DNA of 64,000 bases from Paenibacillus sp. V4I3 (GCF_030817215.1 NZ_JAUSZA010000001.1:388501-452500), one strand, 5' to 3'; counted from the stretch's first letter, positions 18,001 to 27,308 are shown. Notes: generated by a model from the letters alone, not told the origin. A program made the numbers and translations.

Positions 18001-19587
18001 AAAGAGGGTAGCGGTCGTAAAGCGAAAATTATCGTTAAAATCCCGGTTGTACCAGGTATCGGTACGATTGCGGTTGGTGTAGCGAAAGCAGGCGCTGACG
18101 TTATCACGCTTTCCGGTTTTGACGGCGGTACAGGTGCGGCTCGTATTCACTCCTTGACACACGTTGGTCTTCCAACAGAGATCGGTACGAAGCTTGCTCA
18201 CGTTGCTTTGATTGAAGCTGGTCTTCGTCACCGCGTTGAGCTGTGGTCCGATGGCGGTCTGAAATCAGGCTCTGACGTTGTTAAAATGGTTATGCTCGGT
18301 GCGAACCGTGCAGGTTTCGGTAGTATCGCGATGCAATCGATCGGCTGTACAACTTGCCGCGGCTGTCATTTAGATACTTGTCACGTTGGTATTGCTACAC
18401 AAATCGATTCCATGGAAGAAGCGGAAGAAAAAGGTCTTCGCCGTTTCGTACCTCGTCAATTCGATGTAGCTGTAGACAGCTTGGTTCGTTTGTTTGGTGG
18501 TATTGGTGAAGAAGTACGTGAAGTCGTTGCTTCCCTTGGTTTCAAAAGCTTACAAGAACTCGTTGGCCGTTCCGATCTATTGGAACAAATCAGCCACGTA
18601 GATCGTATTGATTTATCCGATATCCTTCGTCCAGCTCCGCTGCAGTTCATCTCTGCTGCTGAAAGAGCTATCGATGAAGCAGCTGTATCATCCGATATCC
18701 GTATCGCGGCTGGTGCTGAAGGTCAAGAATTCTTCCCGGATTCCTTGGCTCTGGATGCTCCAATCGTACGTAACTGGTCCAAAGTGGATGCCGAGTCCCG
18801 TATTCTAGGAGCTCGTTACTCCAGCCATCGCGTAAGAGATCGCTTCGACGGAAGCTACGATGCATTACCGACAGTTACATTGAACTTCATTGATGGTTCC
18901 GTACCAGGAAACGGTTTGGCTGCCTTCAATGCTCGCGGCGTAGATATTACCGTTCATGGCGGCGCTGAAGACGGTCTTGGTAAAATGGCCTTCGGTGGTA
19001 AAGTCGCTATCGTTAAAGCACTTGGCAAAAACAATACCTTCATCAACGGCAGCGTTGGTAAATCGTTCGGTTACGGCGCGCAAAAAGGTTTGTTCTTAAT
19101 CCAAGGCAGCGCAGATACTCGTGCATGTATCCGTTTCTCCGGTGCTGACGTTGTATTCGGCGGCGAAATTACGACACCACTTCAAGATGAACTAGGCGGA
19201 CTTGCCGCTCGTGCAAACCTTAAAGGCTTCGCATTTGAGTACATGACAAACGGCCGTGCCGTTGTTATGGGCGATCCAGGTCCATGGATCTGTGCAGGGA
19301 TGACAGGTGGCGTAATCTACCAACGTCTTGTACCAGAAATGGGTCTAGATCAAGCAGCAATCGAACGGCGTATCGCGAAAGGCGCCAAAGTGAAACTTGA
19401 AGCCATTGGCGTACAAAGCAAAAAAGATCTTACCGAATTGCTTACAGCTTACCACGCTGAGCTTGCTAACTCCGGCCAAACCGAAGCAGCAGCTAAAATC
19501 GAAGGTTTGCTCAGCAATCTTGAAGCTAACTTCATCCGGATCTCCCCGGTCAACATGCAAGCTGACCAATCCGTTGCTACGGAATAG
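15037..19587 (+). CDS. gltB: Glutamate synthase, large subunit
   Basis: 1516 aa, normal for the alpha subunit. After a short propeptide the nucleophile Cys22 opens the glutaminase domain (SCGIICIIE). The FMN domain includes GEGGEIKDMLGRY and GFDGGTGAAR; the 3Fe-4S cysteines are in CTTCRGCHLDTCHVG (about residue 1105); the Gly-rich beta-helix domain closes the protein. It converts glutamine and 2-oxoglutarate to two glutamates. An in-frame stop at 15031-15033 rules out an upstream start. GGAGGTGA lies 25 bases upstream, separated by a hairpin that would bring it close. No gltD follows, so the small subunit must be elsewhere or ferredoxin may be used. Confidence 0.97.
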   Translation: MNEIMRNEGRFQDLLGTEHDSCGIICIIEKNGHPSHDNIQKTIDALVKMEHRSGFIHGEGDGCGILTDIPRALWEKKLTDAGQDGKLAYDNRFSIGHIFVPRKLDLTVAQIQDGIRELFASHDVSIILEQENEVHSSVLGPNGLNDEPTFWQIAAISNKTEGQVADHLYELHIAIEDKYNVHVATLSNVTSAYKVLGAASILPKYFKDTCDALFASQVTIGHNRYSTNTLSSFFRVQPFSLLGHNGEINTIKKLRIEADMVGVPLVSGGSDSQDMNRTIETFIHRFGLSLFEAMEMVFPPIINEMKQFRPELQDLYVYYRQVWGHFAQGPAGIVSRYGNECIFSVDALGLRPVWMVESDTSLYFSSEQGVITVGEMVADPKPIAPGEKVGVVLTPGEHVQVIPYHEVQTLVYERASKRLNIGGLHKYLNHVKTDTQAKLNENIVATDQLYSAFGWDRDGIQHIETMSETGAEPIRSLGHDSPHAALAWERQNVPDFIKESVAVVTNPAIDRDREMEHFSTRIIAGTRTPVYAQVDNNLRLELLAPLVLEGTNGVDSEEHLSQPSYEQLLALFRAQGDNAVAVLSSTFARGTSLSDGLDALAAAAIAAARNGAALIVLDDAEAHQNDRLWLEPHLAISKIDIALRAEKLGFGDNLRRHVTLILRSAAIRSLHDIAVACGLGADVISPYLLFSTASDKEGHAAAARKVYAALTKGLEKVISTIGTHELRGYTRFFSSIGFHPEVAEVLDIVNYLGSEKAGTGFAQLEADAELRYTDYTNPKAKAAKNFRFFQRMWKALGDAASGAAPYSDYRDKLREEEKKNPISIRHIAGFNIDKALSEGRKALDPSQVDISIGGHSLPMLISSMSFGSQNETAFRAYAEAGERLNMVTMNGEGGEIKDMLGRYKKTRGAQVASGRFGVNVELANAVAFLEIKIGQGAKPGEGGHLPGSKVTAKIAAARNATIGSDLISPSNNHDIYSIEDLAQIISELKEGSGRKAKIIVKIPVVPGIGTIAVGVAKAGADVITLSGFDGGTGAARIHSLTHVGLPTEIGTKLAHVALIEAGLRHRVELWSDGGLKSGSDVVKMVMLGANRAGFGSIAMQSIGCTTCRGCHLDTCHVGIATQIDSMEEAEEKGLRRFVPRQFDVAVDSLVRLFGGIGEEVREVVASLGFKSLQELVGRSDLLEQISHVDRIDLSDILRPAPLQFISAAERAIDEAAVSSDIRIAAGAEGQEFFPDSLALDAPIVRNWSKVDAESRILGARYSSHRVRDRFDGSYDALPTVTLNFIDGSVPGNGLAAFNARGVDITVHGGAEDGLGKMAFGGKVAIVKALGKNNTFINGSVGKSFGYGAQKGLFLIQGSADTRACIRFSGADVVFGGEITTPLQDELGGLAARANLKGFAFEYMTNGRAVVMGDPGPWICAGMTGGVIYQRLVPEMGLDQAAIERRIAKGAKVKLEAIGVQSKKDLTELLTAYHAELANSGQTEAAAKIEGLLSNLEANFIRISPVNMQADQSVATE

Positions 19588-19594
19588 ATCATTC

Positions 19595-19637
19595 AAAAAG
19601 CTCTACAGGACCTTCGCTGGTCTTGTGGAGCTTTTTT
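19595..19637 (+). terminator. gltB terminator
   Basis: AAAAAGCTCTACAGGACC pairs with GGTCTTGTGGAGCTTTTTT, with a T-run at the 3' side. Confidence 0.9.
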
Positions 19638-19734
19638 CATGGAAAGAGTTTGCATCGGGTGAATAAAATATGCTCAACCATCGCATTTTATTAAGTAGCA
19701 GCACCCATCCGCATACCATAGGAGGTTTTTAGCT

Positions 19735-19860
19735 ATGAGCCACTCGAAACGCCGCGACGAAGCAGCATGGAAAAGCCGCAAACAAGCTCAGCATCCACAT
19801 GGTAAGGTGAAGGCTCTGGAGGAATTCGCCAGTGAGTACGACGCGGAACATAAGAAGTAA
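19735..19860 (+). CDS. Small basic/charged protein, 41 aa
   Basis: ATG at 19735 follows a near-ideal TAGGAGG with eight bases spacing. It encodes 41 residues beginning MSHSKRRDEAAWKSRKQ, with a central HPHGKVKALEEFA and a charged tail EYDAEHKK. This resembles short conserved Bacillales proteins of the DUF6254 type (memory-based, not checked). It sits between two terminators as a single-gene unit. Function unknown; strong ribosome site and codon use argue it is real. Confidence 0.75.
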   Translation: MSHSKRRDEAAWKSRKQAQHPHGKVKALEEFASEYDAEHKK

Positions 19861-19896
19861 GTAACTCCCCCTCCCACGTTGAAGAGGGACCAACAC

Positions 19897-19944
19897 AAAG
19901 AGCCCGGTCATCTCGTTTCTAATGAAACGGTTATCGGGCTCTTT
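19897..19944. terminator. Bidirectional terminator
   Basis: AAAGAGCCCG pairs with CGGGCTCTTT around an inner stem CGTTTC/GAAACG. Serves the small-protein gene and the converging mannosidase gene. Confidence 0.85.
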
Positions 19945-19978
19945 GGTATTAACTCACTAGGAAGGCCTAGCTTGGCAT

Positions 19979-22900
19979 TTAATGTAACAAACGGATGAGT
20001 ACGGTTTTAATCTCGAACGGCGTAAAGGAAAGCAGGTAGTGGCCGTCATCGCCTTTCAGCGGCTCCAATGGGTTTTCCATCAAATCCGCTAGCAACGCCT
20101 CTCGGTGAGGAAGATGAACCGAAAACTTGATATCGCCATTCGCTCCCGATGTTTCGTAAAGGCGAACCACGAGAGCGTCTTCGTCCTCCGCTTTTTTCAC
20201 CGCTTCAATCATGACCTTGGCACCTTCAATCTCGAAACCGGAATACTTCTTCGGCAGTCCGCCTTCTTCGGCACTCGCCAAGACCGCGGATATCGGAGCA
20301 TTTAATTCATAGCCTTGCTTGAAGACTTCGGCTTGGATGAAATCCCCTTCATGCGGCAATATGGCGTATACGAATTGATGGCGCGCCCTGTCGCAAGTCG
20401 GATCCGGATACGATGGACTGCGAAGTAAGTTAATATCCAAAACGTTGCCGTTAACACTATAGCCATACTTGCAATCGTTCAAGAGAGCGACACCGAAGTC
20501 CGCTTGGGAAAGGTCGATCCATTGATGGGCGCATATTTCGTCCTTAGCGTAATCCCACAGCGTATTCCGATGGGTCTGTCGTTTGAGATGACCGAATTGA
20601 ATTTCGCAATTCACTAGATCGGTATACACGTTGACTGGGAAAGACGCACGCAGCATTTTGCTGTCTTCCTGCCAATCGACATCCGTTTCAAAATCTATTC
20701 GTTTGCTGCCCACCATCAGACTGATTTTCTGCGTGAGCACCGATTTACCGTAGTGATACTCCTGCTCAACCACTGCTTTTGGTCCGCTAACGTAAGTCTT
20801 CGATTGCATGAGCTTCATCTGCGCAGGTTTCGTTCCCGCATAATCCTCAGGGAAATCCCAAGCGTCGCCGTCATCATAATAAATGGATAACGCGTTCCCT
20901 GCTTCGCCGGCAGCGATAACTTCTCTATCCAACTCTTTATCGAAGATCGATAGAATGCTTCCATCCGGTCCGAACGCTACCTTGATCAACTCGTTCTCAA
21001 GTGTATCGCTCACAGCTGTTACTTCGAATGAGGAGACTGGAGCTAGCGCTGCCGAGTCTATAACCTGATAGCCCATAGCAGGAGTCGTGACCTGTATCCA
21101 TTGATTATCTAGCTGCATCCATTCGCTGCGCTCCCATGGAAGGGAGTTGAAGATGACCATCGGACGTTCTGTTCCCTGCGTCCATATGGAGGATGCAAAA
21201 CCGCGGTACATTTGATCGGTTAGCTCCGTTACTCTAGCTAGTAAAATTTCGTATCGTGCAAGGGATTCGTCGAATACACGCTTAATAGAAGAACCAGGCA
21301 AAATATCGTGGAATTGGTACAACAGCACTTCCTTCCAGATCGCTTCAAGCTCCTCGGACGGATATTCGCTACCGTACGCGAAATGGAGCGAAGCAGCGAA
21401 TTCCAGCTCCCTCAACGACTTCTCAATCTTCCGGTTATATCGTTTATTGCGGGCTTGGCTGGTGAATGTCCCTTGGTGCTTCTCTAGGTAGAGTTCACCT
21501 TTCCATGTCTTATATTTCTCTTTATTCATAGCCAGCTTCTCGAAAAAGTTCAGGGCAGGCTCCTGTTTCACCGGAATAAGCCCTTGGAGATTCTGCTCAC
21601 GCTGAAGGCGCTCCAGGTGCTCTTCTCCTGGCCCGCCGCCGCCGTCTCCGATTCCGAACACGACAAGGCAATGGTCGGATACGTTTTTATCCAAGTAATC
21701 TCTTTCAGCTTTAAGAATCGACCTTGGCAACGCAGGGCCATTGTAAGTATCTTCTGGCGGCAAATGCGTCAACACGCGGCTTCCGTCCAGCCCTTCCCAG
21801 AAAAACGTATGATGCGGATGATCATTATGGACGTTCCACGACAGCTTCTGCGTCATCACATACTCGACCCCGGACTTCTGCAGAAGCTGCGGCAAGCTGG
21901 CCGAATAACCAAAAATGTCTGGAACCCACAGCATCTTCATATCTTGACCGAATTCCTGCTGAAAAAAACGTTTCCCGTAGAGGATTTGCCTTACAAGCGC
22001 TTCTCCTCCCGCAAGATTGGAATCCGGTTCCACCCACATGGCTCCTTGTACTTCCCAGCGCCCTTCTGCAATGCGCTGCTTGACCTCAGCATATAATTTG
22101 GGATGCTGCTGCTTGATCCACTCATATAATTGAGGCTGACTGGCTCCGAATACATAATCGGGATACTGCTCCATCATCCGCAGTGCGGTGGCAAAAGTCC
22201 GCGCCCCTTTGCGGTAAGTCTCACGAATAGGCCACAGCCACGCCAGATCGATATGCGCGTGTCCAATCGCTGTAGCCGTCAGTGTTGGATCCCCTCCTTG
22301 CTTGCTTAATTGCGGACTCAGAATACGTCTAGCCTGCGCCACGTTCTCATCCGACATATCCCTGAGCAGTAGATGAACATCATAAAGGGCCTGAAGGATA
22401 CGCGCTCTTCTTGCAGATTGGTCCTCTAGATGCTTGGCCAGATCGAGCAGCACCTCATAATCGTAAAATAGCCGTCTCGTTTCCTCACGGCAGATGGCTA
22501 TTTGAGCCTCCTTCAGCGTTCCGCTCCGGTAACGCCCAAACAAATCGTTATTGCCAGCGTCAGCCCAGAGATCGATAATTTCTTCCCCCGATGCGCTGGA
22601 AGCGATCTGTACGACGCGTTTGCCTGGCAAGCCAAGCGTTAAGTCAAACTCCGAATTCACGTTTGTGAGCCCTTGCGTCGGTGTTCCTTCCTCATCGACA
22701 AGGCATAGCTCTCCGTTGACATCAAGCAGCAGCACGACCTTGCTTCCCGCAGCCGATCGCGGCACTTGACCCTGGAAATGAAACCAAGCGCAATCCCACA
22801 GCTCCCCCCACTTTTCTCCTGGGCGAACTTCAAGACGTTGTCCCGACATTCTTCGCTCGAAAGATACGGGCTCCTTCGTTACGTATGCGATGGCCGACAA

Positions 22901-22984
22901 GGGAGCTACCTGCATGTAGATATGATTTTCGATTCGATTTAGCGTGTGCTTAAGGATTTCCACCTTTATTGGCGTGTATGGCAT
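19979..22984 (-). CDS. Alpha-mannosidase, glycoside hydrolase family 38
   Basis: About 1001 aa from the Met at 22984. The zinc site is in GHAHIDLAWLWP, the nucleophile Asp is expected in WVPDIFGYSASLPQ, and WVEPDSNLAGGEALVRQ adds substrate contacts; the C-terminal beta domains follow. The lack of a signal peptide suggests a cytoplasmic enzyme acting on imported mannosides. A longer start at 23062 is possible but reads through AT-rich leader. A regulator remnant lies next upstream, and no transporter genes adjoin. Confidence 0.92.
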   Translation of the reverse strand: MPYTPIKVEILKHTLNRIENHIYMQVAPLSAIAYVTKEPVSFERRMSGQRLEVRPGEKWGELWDCAWFHFQGQVPRSAAGSKVVLLLDVNGELCLVDEEGTPTQGLTNVNSEFDLTLGLPGKRVVQIASSASGEEIIDLWADAGNNDLFGRYRSGTLKEAQIAICREETRRLFYDYEVLLDLAKHLEDQSARRARILQALYDVHLLLRDMSDENVAQARRILSPQLSKQGGDPTLTATAIGHAHIDLAWLWPIRETYRKGARTFATALRMMEQYPDYVFGASQPQLYEWIKQQHPKLYAEVKQRIAEGRWEVQGAMWVEPDSNLAGGEALVRQILYGKRFFQQEFGQDMKMLWVPDIFGYSASLPQLLQKSGVEYVMTQKLSWNVHNDHPHHTFFWEGLDGSRVLTHLPPEDTYNGPALPRSILKAERDYLDKNVSDHCLVVFGIGDGGGGPGEEHLERLQREQNLQGLIPVKQEPALNFFEKLAMNKEKYKTWKGELYLEKHQGTFTSQARNKRYNRKIEKSLRELEFAASLHFAYGSEYPSEELEAIWKEVLLYQFHDILPGSSIKRVFDESLARYEILLARVTELTDQMYRGFASSIWTQGTERPMVIFNSLPWERSEWMQLDNQWIQVTTPAMGYQVIDSAALAPVSSFEVTAVSDTLENELIKVAFGPDGSILSIFDKELDREVIAAGEAGNALSIYYDDGDAWDFPEDYAGTKPAQMKLMQSKTYVSGPKAVVEQEYHYGKSVLTQKISLMVGSKRIDFETDVDWQEDSKMLRASFPVNVYTDLVNCEIQFGHLKRQTHRNTLWDYAKDEICAHQWIDLSQADFGVALLNDCKYGYSVNGNVLDINLLRSPSYPDPTCDRARHQFVYAILPHEGDFIQAEVFKQGYELNAPISAVLASAEEGGLPKKYSGFEIEGAKVMIEAVKKAEDEDALVVRLYETSGANGDIKFSVHLPHREALLADLMENPLEPLKGDDGHYLLSFTPFEIKTVLIRLLH

Positions 22985-23093
22985 GTAGAGCTGCACCGTC
23001 CTTTGATCATTATGTATAAAGATAATGTTTAATGTTATACGCCTTTTATTGCTTAAACACATATGTCAATAATTAATATATCATATATATCAA

Positions 23094-23348
23094 TTATTTT
23101 AATGTTTTGAGCAGAAAAATACAAGCAAAAAAACTGACCTCGGCAGCAAGCCATAGATCAGTCTCTTTCGTCCTCTTATAGATAAGCCCGATCTTCGGAC
23201 GTACCCCGCGATTCGTAGTCGGTGATTGAACTGGAACGCTCTTCGATCTGGGAATATAAGTCTCCGGAATGCCCTTAACAAAAGTCCCTCGGCTCGGAAT
23301 ACGGTAAATCCAACCTTCCCGACTCATATCAAATATAGCATATAGCAC
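23094..23348 (-). pseudogene. Remnant of a GntR-type (LacI-fused) transcription regulator
   Basis: The frame SREGWIYRIPSRGTFVKG matches the end of a GntR winged helix, and RPKIGLIYK matches the start of a LacI-type sugar-binding domain, as in AraR-like regulators. The N-terminal part of the HTH is missing and the sensor domain breaks off after about 20 residues. It probably once controlled the adjacent alpha-mannosidase gene. The assignment rests on two short motifs. Confidence 0.5.
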
Positions 23349-23632
23349 TAAGTACCTTCCAAACCATTTCCGCCAGACCTCCTTTGAGCAAATTCACACC
23401 GATAACGGGACCAGCGCCCAGAAGTGGATGCTGATCCAGCAGTAATTATAGTGCCCATTTGTTGCGAAATGGCCTGTATAGGACAAAATTGTTGTATATT
23501 AAACAACGAAGGGAGAACGGCTAGATTTAGGCAGCAATTGTTGCACTTTTTACAACATCATTCAACCGCGAATATGGATTTTGGAATCTCCCCCCTTTCA
23601 TAATTCCAAAGAGGTAAGGCTGCAAAATCACA
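23349..23632. other. Gene-free stretch between regulator remnant and helD
   Basis: About 280 bases. The minus strand has an open stretch of about 37 codons (LLLDQHPLLGAGPVIGVN and on) that ends in a stop just before the regulator remnant and is unidentified. GTTGT/ACAAC form a small inverted repeat near 23491. No clear promoter or terminator. Confidence 0.4.
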
Positions 23633-26128
23633 TTAAACCCACTCATACGTATCCGTTAGATGTTCCCCTACAAACGCAGTTAACTCGCCCAGTGTGAATA
23701 TACATAACTCGTGCATAGCCCGGGTGCAAGCGGTATAGAACAGCTTGCGTTCGTTTTCATATCCGTACTGATGATGGGAACCATCATAGATGAGTACGGC
23801 ATCGAACTCTACCCCCTTCGCCAGATACGAAGGGATGACTAGCACGCCCGACTCGAAGGTCGGGCTATGTTTGGTGATGAGCCCCAGAGGCACTTGCAGC
23901 TGTGGCTCAAGGGCTTGGTGCGCGAGCTCGCTCTCGCTCGCGGTCTTGGCGATAATCGCGATGGAGGCATAGCCTTCGCCTAGCAGCCGATCAATCTCGG
24001 CTGCCAGCAGGCTATGCAGCGATCCGCGATCGCTGACCTTGATCACCCGCGGCTTTGCGCCGCTGCGGGTGAAGGGCTCTATGGCATCGCCGCCAGGCAC
24101 GATGCCGCGAGTGAACTCCACGAGCTCGCGCGTGGAGCGGTAACTGCGGTGCAAACGGATAACCTCCGTTTGCTCCGGCCCATACAGAGCGGCGATCGGA
24201 TCGATTTCGCTGTACGCGGAAGCGTGCGAATAGATCGCCTGGTTCAGATCTCCGAGCGCTGTCATCCGGCAGCGCGGGAAGAGCCGTTTCAGGTAAGCCA
24301 GCTGAAACGGGGAATAATCCTGCGCCTCGTCGATGATGACGTGGCGCACGGAGCCGTTCGTCTGGAAGCCGCAGACCGCTTCCATCATGTATAAGAACGG
24401 CGTCGCGTCCTCATACGGCAGCCTGGCCTGCGCCAGTTCCTTCAGCGTCCGCTCGCAGATAGCCGACCAATAGGGCGGCTTATTCCCTATAGGACTCCAC
24501 TGATTCTCTATCAGACTCCACTGATTCTCTATAGGTCTCCACTGATTCTCAATCGGACTCCCCTGATCAGCTTTCACTTCATGATCGGTTTCCTCTTCAC
24601 GAATCTCTTCACAAAACAATTGCCCATACAATCCTCTCAGATCTACAAACTTAAGCCGCTTCACAGCGTTCCGCACTGGTTTCAAATGCTCCTTGATAAC
24701 GTCACGTGCAAGCAGCACCCTCTCCTGATCAAAATCATCAAATGTGACTCCCTCCCCCCGCTCCATTTTACGCAGCCGCAAATAGGCAAGGTGGTACTCT
24801 TCACTACTGAGAAGTTCAATCTCCTCCTCAACCCAAGCTTCTTCCAGCTCAAGCTCTGCAAAGAGCTCTAGCTGTTCCAGAATCCAGCCCCGCATCAATT
24901 CCAATCGGTTCGGCAGCCGAATGGACGGATCATAGCTGTAAAACCGCTCCACCAATCGAGCAGCGCTCAGGACTTCCTTTTCACGAAACTTAATAGAGTT
25001 AAATAGCATATCTGTATGCATCAACCGCTCCTGATAAGCATGAATGACAGCTAGGAACTGGGGCGATGACTTATAATGAATTCCACTTAAACGAGCATTG
25101 TAAGCACATTCCTCATCCCCCTGTGGAATTTGCTCCTGGGCCCTCTCCCCATTTTCAGATGAACGTTCCCGCGCTAACACATACTCCAATTGCGTGAATG
25201 AGTCCTCCACATCAAACTCTTCACCCAATCGATGCTCCAAATAGGCCTGATAGGTCGTTTGCTGCATGTTTTCTTCGCCTAATTCCGGCAATACCGTGGA
25301 TACATAGTGATTGAAAAGCGGATTTGGTGAAAATAGCACCATCTGGTCTGAACTCAGCTGATCTCGGTGCTTATATAGTAAGTAGGCGACTCTTTGCAGA
25401 GCAGCCGAAGTTTTCCCACTGCCAGCTACCCCCTGCACGATGAGCATGCGTGCTTTGTCGTTCCGAATAATGCGGTTTTGTTCTTTTTGAATCGTCGCCA
25501 CGATTGTCTTCATTTGCGCATCAGAACTTCGACTGAGCACTTGCTTCAACAATTCGTCTCCGATCGTCACTCCAGTATCAAACATCAGCTGAATTCGGCT
25601 GTCGCGAATAACAAATTGGCGTTTCAACAGCATTTGTCCCTCTACAATGCCGTTCGGTGTCGTAAAGGCTACTTCACCAGGCGCATAATCGTAATAAAGA
25701 CTGGATATGGGCGCTCGCCAATCATAAACCAGATAGTGATCCTCCTGCTCATCCAAAAAGGCAGCAATCCCAAGATAAATGGCTTCTCCTTGTCTCTCAT
25801 CTCGTTCGGTGAAATCGATTCGGCCAAAATAAGGGGAATACACAAGTCTTTTTAACTTGCCTAAAGCTATTGTTGCCTGTCGATGCGTACGTTCTCTCTC
25901 AGATAGCACCTCCGCTTGCTGCCGCATACTTGCAATCGATTCTGCCGCGTCTTCCGACGTACTTAGATCCATGGTGACTTCATCCCAATAATGCTTGCGA
26001 ATCTCAACAACATCCGATTGAACCTTGCCGACCTGATCCTCTAACCCTGTAATTCTTATGCAGATCTTTGCTGTAACTTCTTGAACTCTTTGTTCCTCTG
26101 CTGCCCAATCCTGCTCAGTTAGATTCAT
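23633..26128 (-). CDS. helD: HelD-type RNA polymerase recycling ATPase (UvrD-like helicase superfamily)
   Basis: 831 aa. A long N-terminal coiled-coil arm (first ~100 residues) is followed by DWRAPISSLYYDY, Walker A VQGVAGSGKTSAALQR, HVIIDEAQDYSPFQ (Walker B), LHRSYRSTRELVEFTRG and the C-terminal VEFDAVLIYD motif. This arrangement is that of HelD, which frees stalled RNA polymerase. The start at 26128 has GAGGTG five bases upstream. A 7-residue repeat (PIENQWS-like) sits in the middle (24498-24560). The central segment about 23900-24450 is GC-rich relative to the rest. Confidence 0.9.
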   Translation of the reverse strand: MNLTEQDWAAEEQRVQEVTAKICIRITGLEDQVGKVQSDVVEIRKHYWDEVTMDLSTSEDAAESIASMRQQAEVLSERERTHRQATIALGKLKRLVYSPYFGRIDFTERDERQGEAIYLGIAAFLDEQEDHYLVYDWRAPISSLYYDYAPGEVAFTTPNGIVEGQMLLKRQFVIRDSRIQLMFDTGVTIGDELLKQVLSRSSDAQMKTIVATIQKEQNRIIRNDKARMLIVQGVAGSGKTSAALQRVAYLLYKHRDQLSSDQMVLFSPNPLFNHYVSTVLPELGEENMQQTTYQAYLEHRLGEEFDVEDSFTQLEYVLARERSSENGERAQEQIPQGDEECAYNARLSGIHYKSSPQFLAVIHAYQERLMHTDMLFNSIKFREKEVLSAARLVERFYSYDPSIRLPNRLELMRGWILEQLELFAELELEEAWVEEEIELLSSEEYHLAYLRLRKMERGEGVTFDDFDQERVLLARDVIKEHLKPVRNAVKRLKFVDLRGLYGQLFCEEIREEETDHEVKADQGSPIENQWRPIENQWSLIENQWSPIGNKPPYWSAICERTLKELAQARLPYEDATPFLYMMEAVCGFQTNGSVRHVIIDEAQDYSPFQLAYLKRLFPRCRMTALGDLNQAIYSHASAYSEIDPIAALYGPEQTEVIRLHRSYRSTRELVEFTRGIVPGGDAIEPFTRSGAKPRVIKVSDRGSLHSLLAAEIDRLLGEGYASIAIIAKTASESELAHQALEPQLQVPLGLITKHSPTFESGVLVIPSYLAKGVEFDAVLIYDGSHHQYGYENERKLFYTACTRAMHELCIFTLGELTAFVGEHLTDTYEWV
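24498..24560. repeat. In-gene 21-bp tandem repeat in helD, three units plus a partial
   Basis: Units start at 24498, 24519 and 24540 with CACTGATTCTC and end in a CTC, with two to four changes between them; a partial unit precedes them. Being 21 bp it keeps frame and gives repeated IENQW residues in the protein. Confidence 0.9.
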
Positions 26129-26277
26129 TGCAACACCTCTTTTCAGACATGTAAAACGCAAATTTGACACGAAGGCTGTCTTGATGCTATAATTATATTA
26201 GGATAATAATGTTATTTAATACATTTTTTCCTAATCACTCTTTATCATATCAATTCGCTTGCCTAAAATCAACAAAT

Positions 26278-26308
26278 AAACCCAAGAGCTTGTGCGCTTG
26301 GGTTTTTC
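26278..26308. terminator. Hairpin terminator
   Basis: AAACCCAAG pairs with CTTGGGTTTTT. It lies just beyond the VOC-DinB gene and downstream of the helD promoter region. Confidence 0.7.
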
Positions 26309-26338
26309 TGCGTTTTTATAGAAATGCCATAGCTGTAA

Positions 26339-27223
26339 TTAATAGCCATGAAGTTCACGAATTCGCTCCACAGCCCGTACATGGTGCCTAGCATGTCCTG
26401 ACATCATTTTGAGCAATCTAGCAACCGACTCTTCGCGATTATTTGTAGTTATAACTGTCCGCTCAAGCGCACCAGGCAGATGTTCACATAATCCAAGGAT
26501 ATGCTGTCTCAAACTACGAAACAGCTGCACTTCGTATGCAATCGGCCTCGTGGCATAATGAAGACTAATACTCCAATCATCCTGTGAAAAATGATTCCCT
26601 TGGTAGGTACGCCCCGGCTCTGCTAAGGCAAATTTCACTTTGTGGATCGTGACTAATTCCAAATCAATCAGGTGCAGCACTTGTTCACGAATCGACCATT
26701 TACCCGGCGCTTCCGTTAAACTGAGCTGTTCATCAGACAGGCCATCTACGGCACATTCCAACTCAACTATCCCATCAGCGAACATCTTCATAATTTCATC
26801 ATCCGAAGCAAATAGTTCCTCCCAGAAAACGAAGGTATACCCATCATCGGCGGGAACAAAAACCTTCCGAATATGTCCCGTTTCTTCTTCTTTTCTCAGC
26901 TCATTCCATCCGTTTTCTTGCAAGCTTTTTTCCACTTCGTTAACGGAGCTAACCCCAATATAAATGAGATCTCCCGCTTGCGGGCTTGTGGGCTTAGGCT
27001 GCAACCAACGAGTTAGGTAAGCCTCTTGTCGCTCATGCTCCTGCTTGGTTAGCTGACCTCTCTGTTTCAATACAACTTCATCGTTCAACCAAATGCGAAG
27101 CAATGCTGCATGGCTCTCAGGAGCCGACTCCACCAATTCCCAACCAAGCTGTCTTGTATAGAAAGACACCGACTTCTGAAGATTATCGACCTGCAGCAGC
27201 AGCTTCGCTTTGCCATGATTCAT
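26339..27223 (-). CDS. VOC-DinB fusion protein
   Basis: About 294 aa from Met 27223 (AAAGGAAAGAG upstream). Residues about 1-140 are a VOC/glyoxalase domain (LLLQVDNLQKSVSFYTRQLGW and DDGYTFVFWEEL). Residues about 150-290 are a DinB-like four-helix bundle with histidines in PGKWSIREQVLHLIDLE and MSGHARHHVRAVERI, the usual metal triad. DinB-family enzymes are often thiol-dependent transferases (bacillithiol S-transferase type); the VOC part suggests electrophile or antibiotic detoxification. The fusion makes a joint role likely, but the substrate is unknown. Confidence 0.8.
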   Translation of the reverse strand: MNHGKAKLLLQVDNLQKSVSFYTRQLGWELVESAPESHAALLRIWLNDEVVLKQRGQLTKQEHERQEAYLTRWLQPKPTSPQAGDLIYIGVSSVNEVEKSLQENGWNELRKEEETGHIRKVFVPADDGYTFVFWEELFASDDEIMKMFADGIVELECAVDGLSDEQLSLTEAPGKWSIREQVLHLIDLELVTIHKVKFALAEPGRTYQGNHFSQDDWSISLHYATRPIAYEVQLFRSLRQHILGLCEHLPGALERTVITTNNREESVARLLKMMSGHARHHVRAVERIRELHGY

Positions 27224-27308
27224 CGTCTCTTTCCTTTCATCAATCAAAACTACCTTCGAGGGGAAGCAAGTAATTGTCATAGATATGATTTACCAACATT
27301 CATGTTTC

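Noticed and set aside
15673..19083. Several long minus-strand ORFs opposite gltB
   Set aside because: They mirror the codon bias of gltB and have no ribosome sites or recognisable domains.
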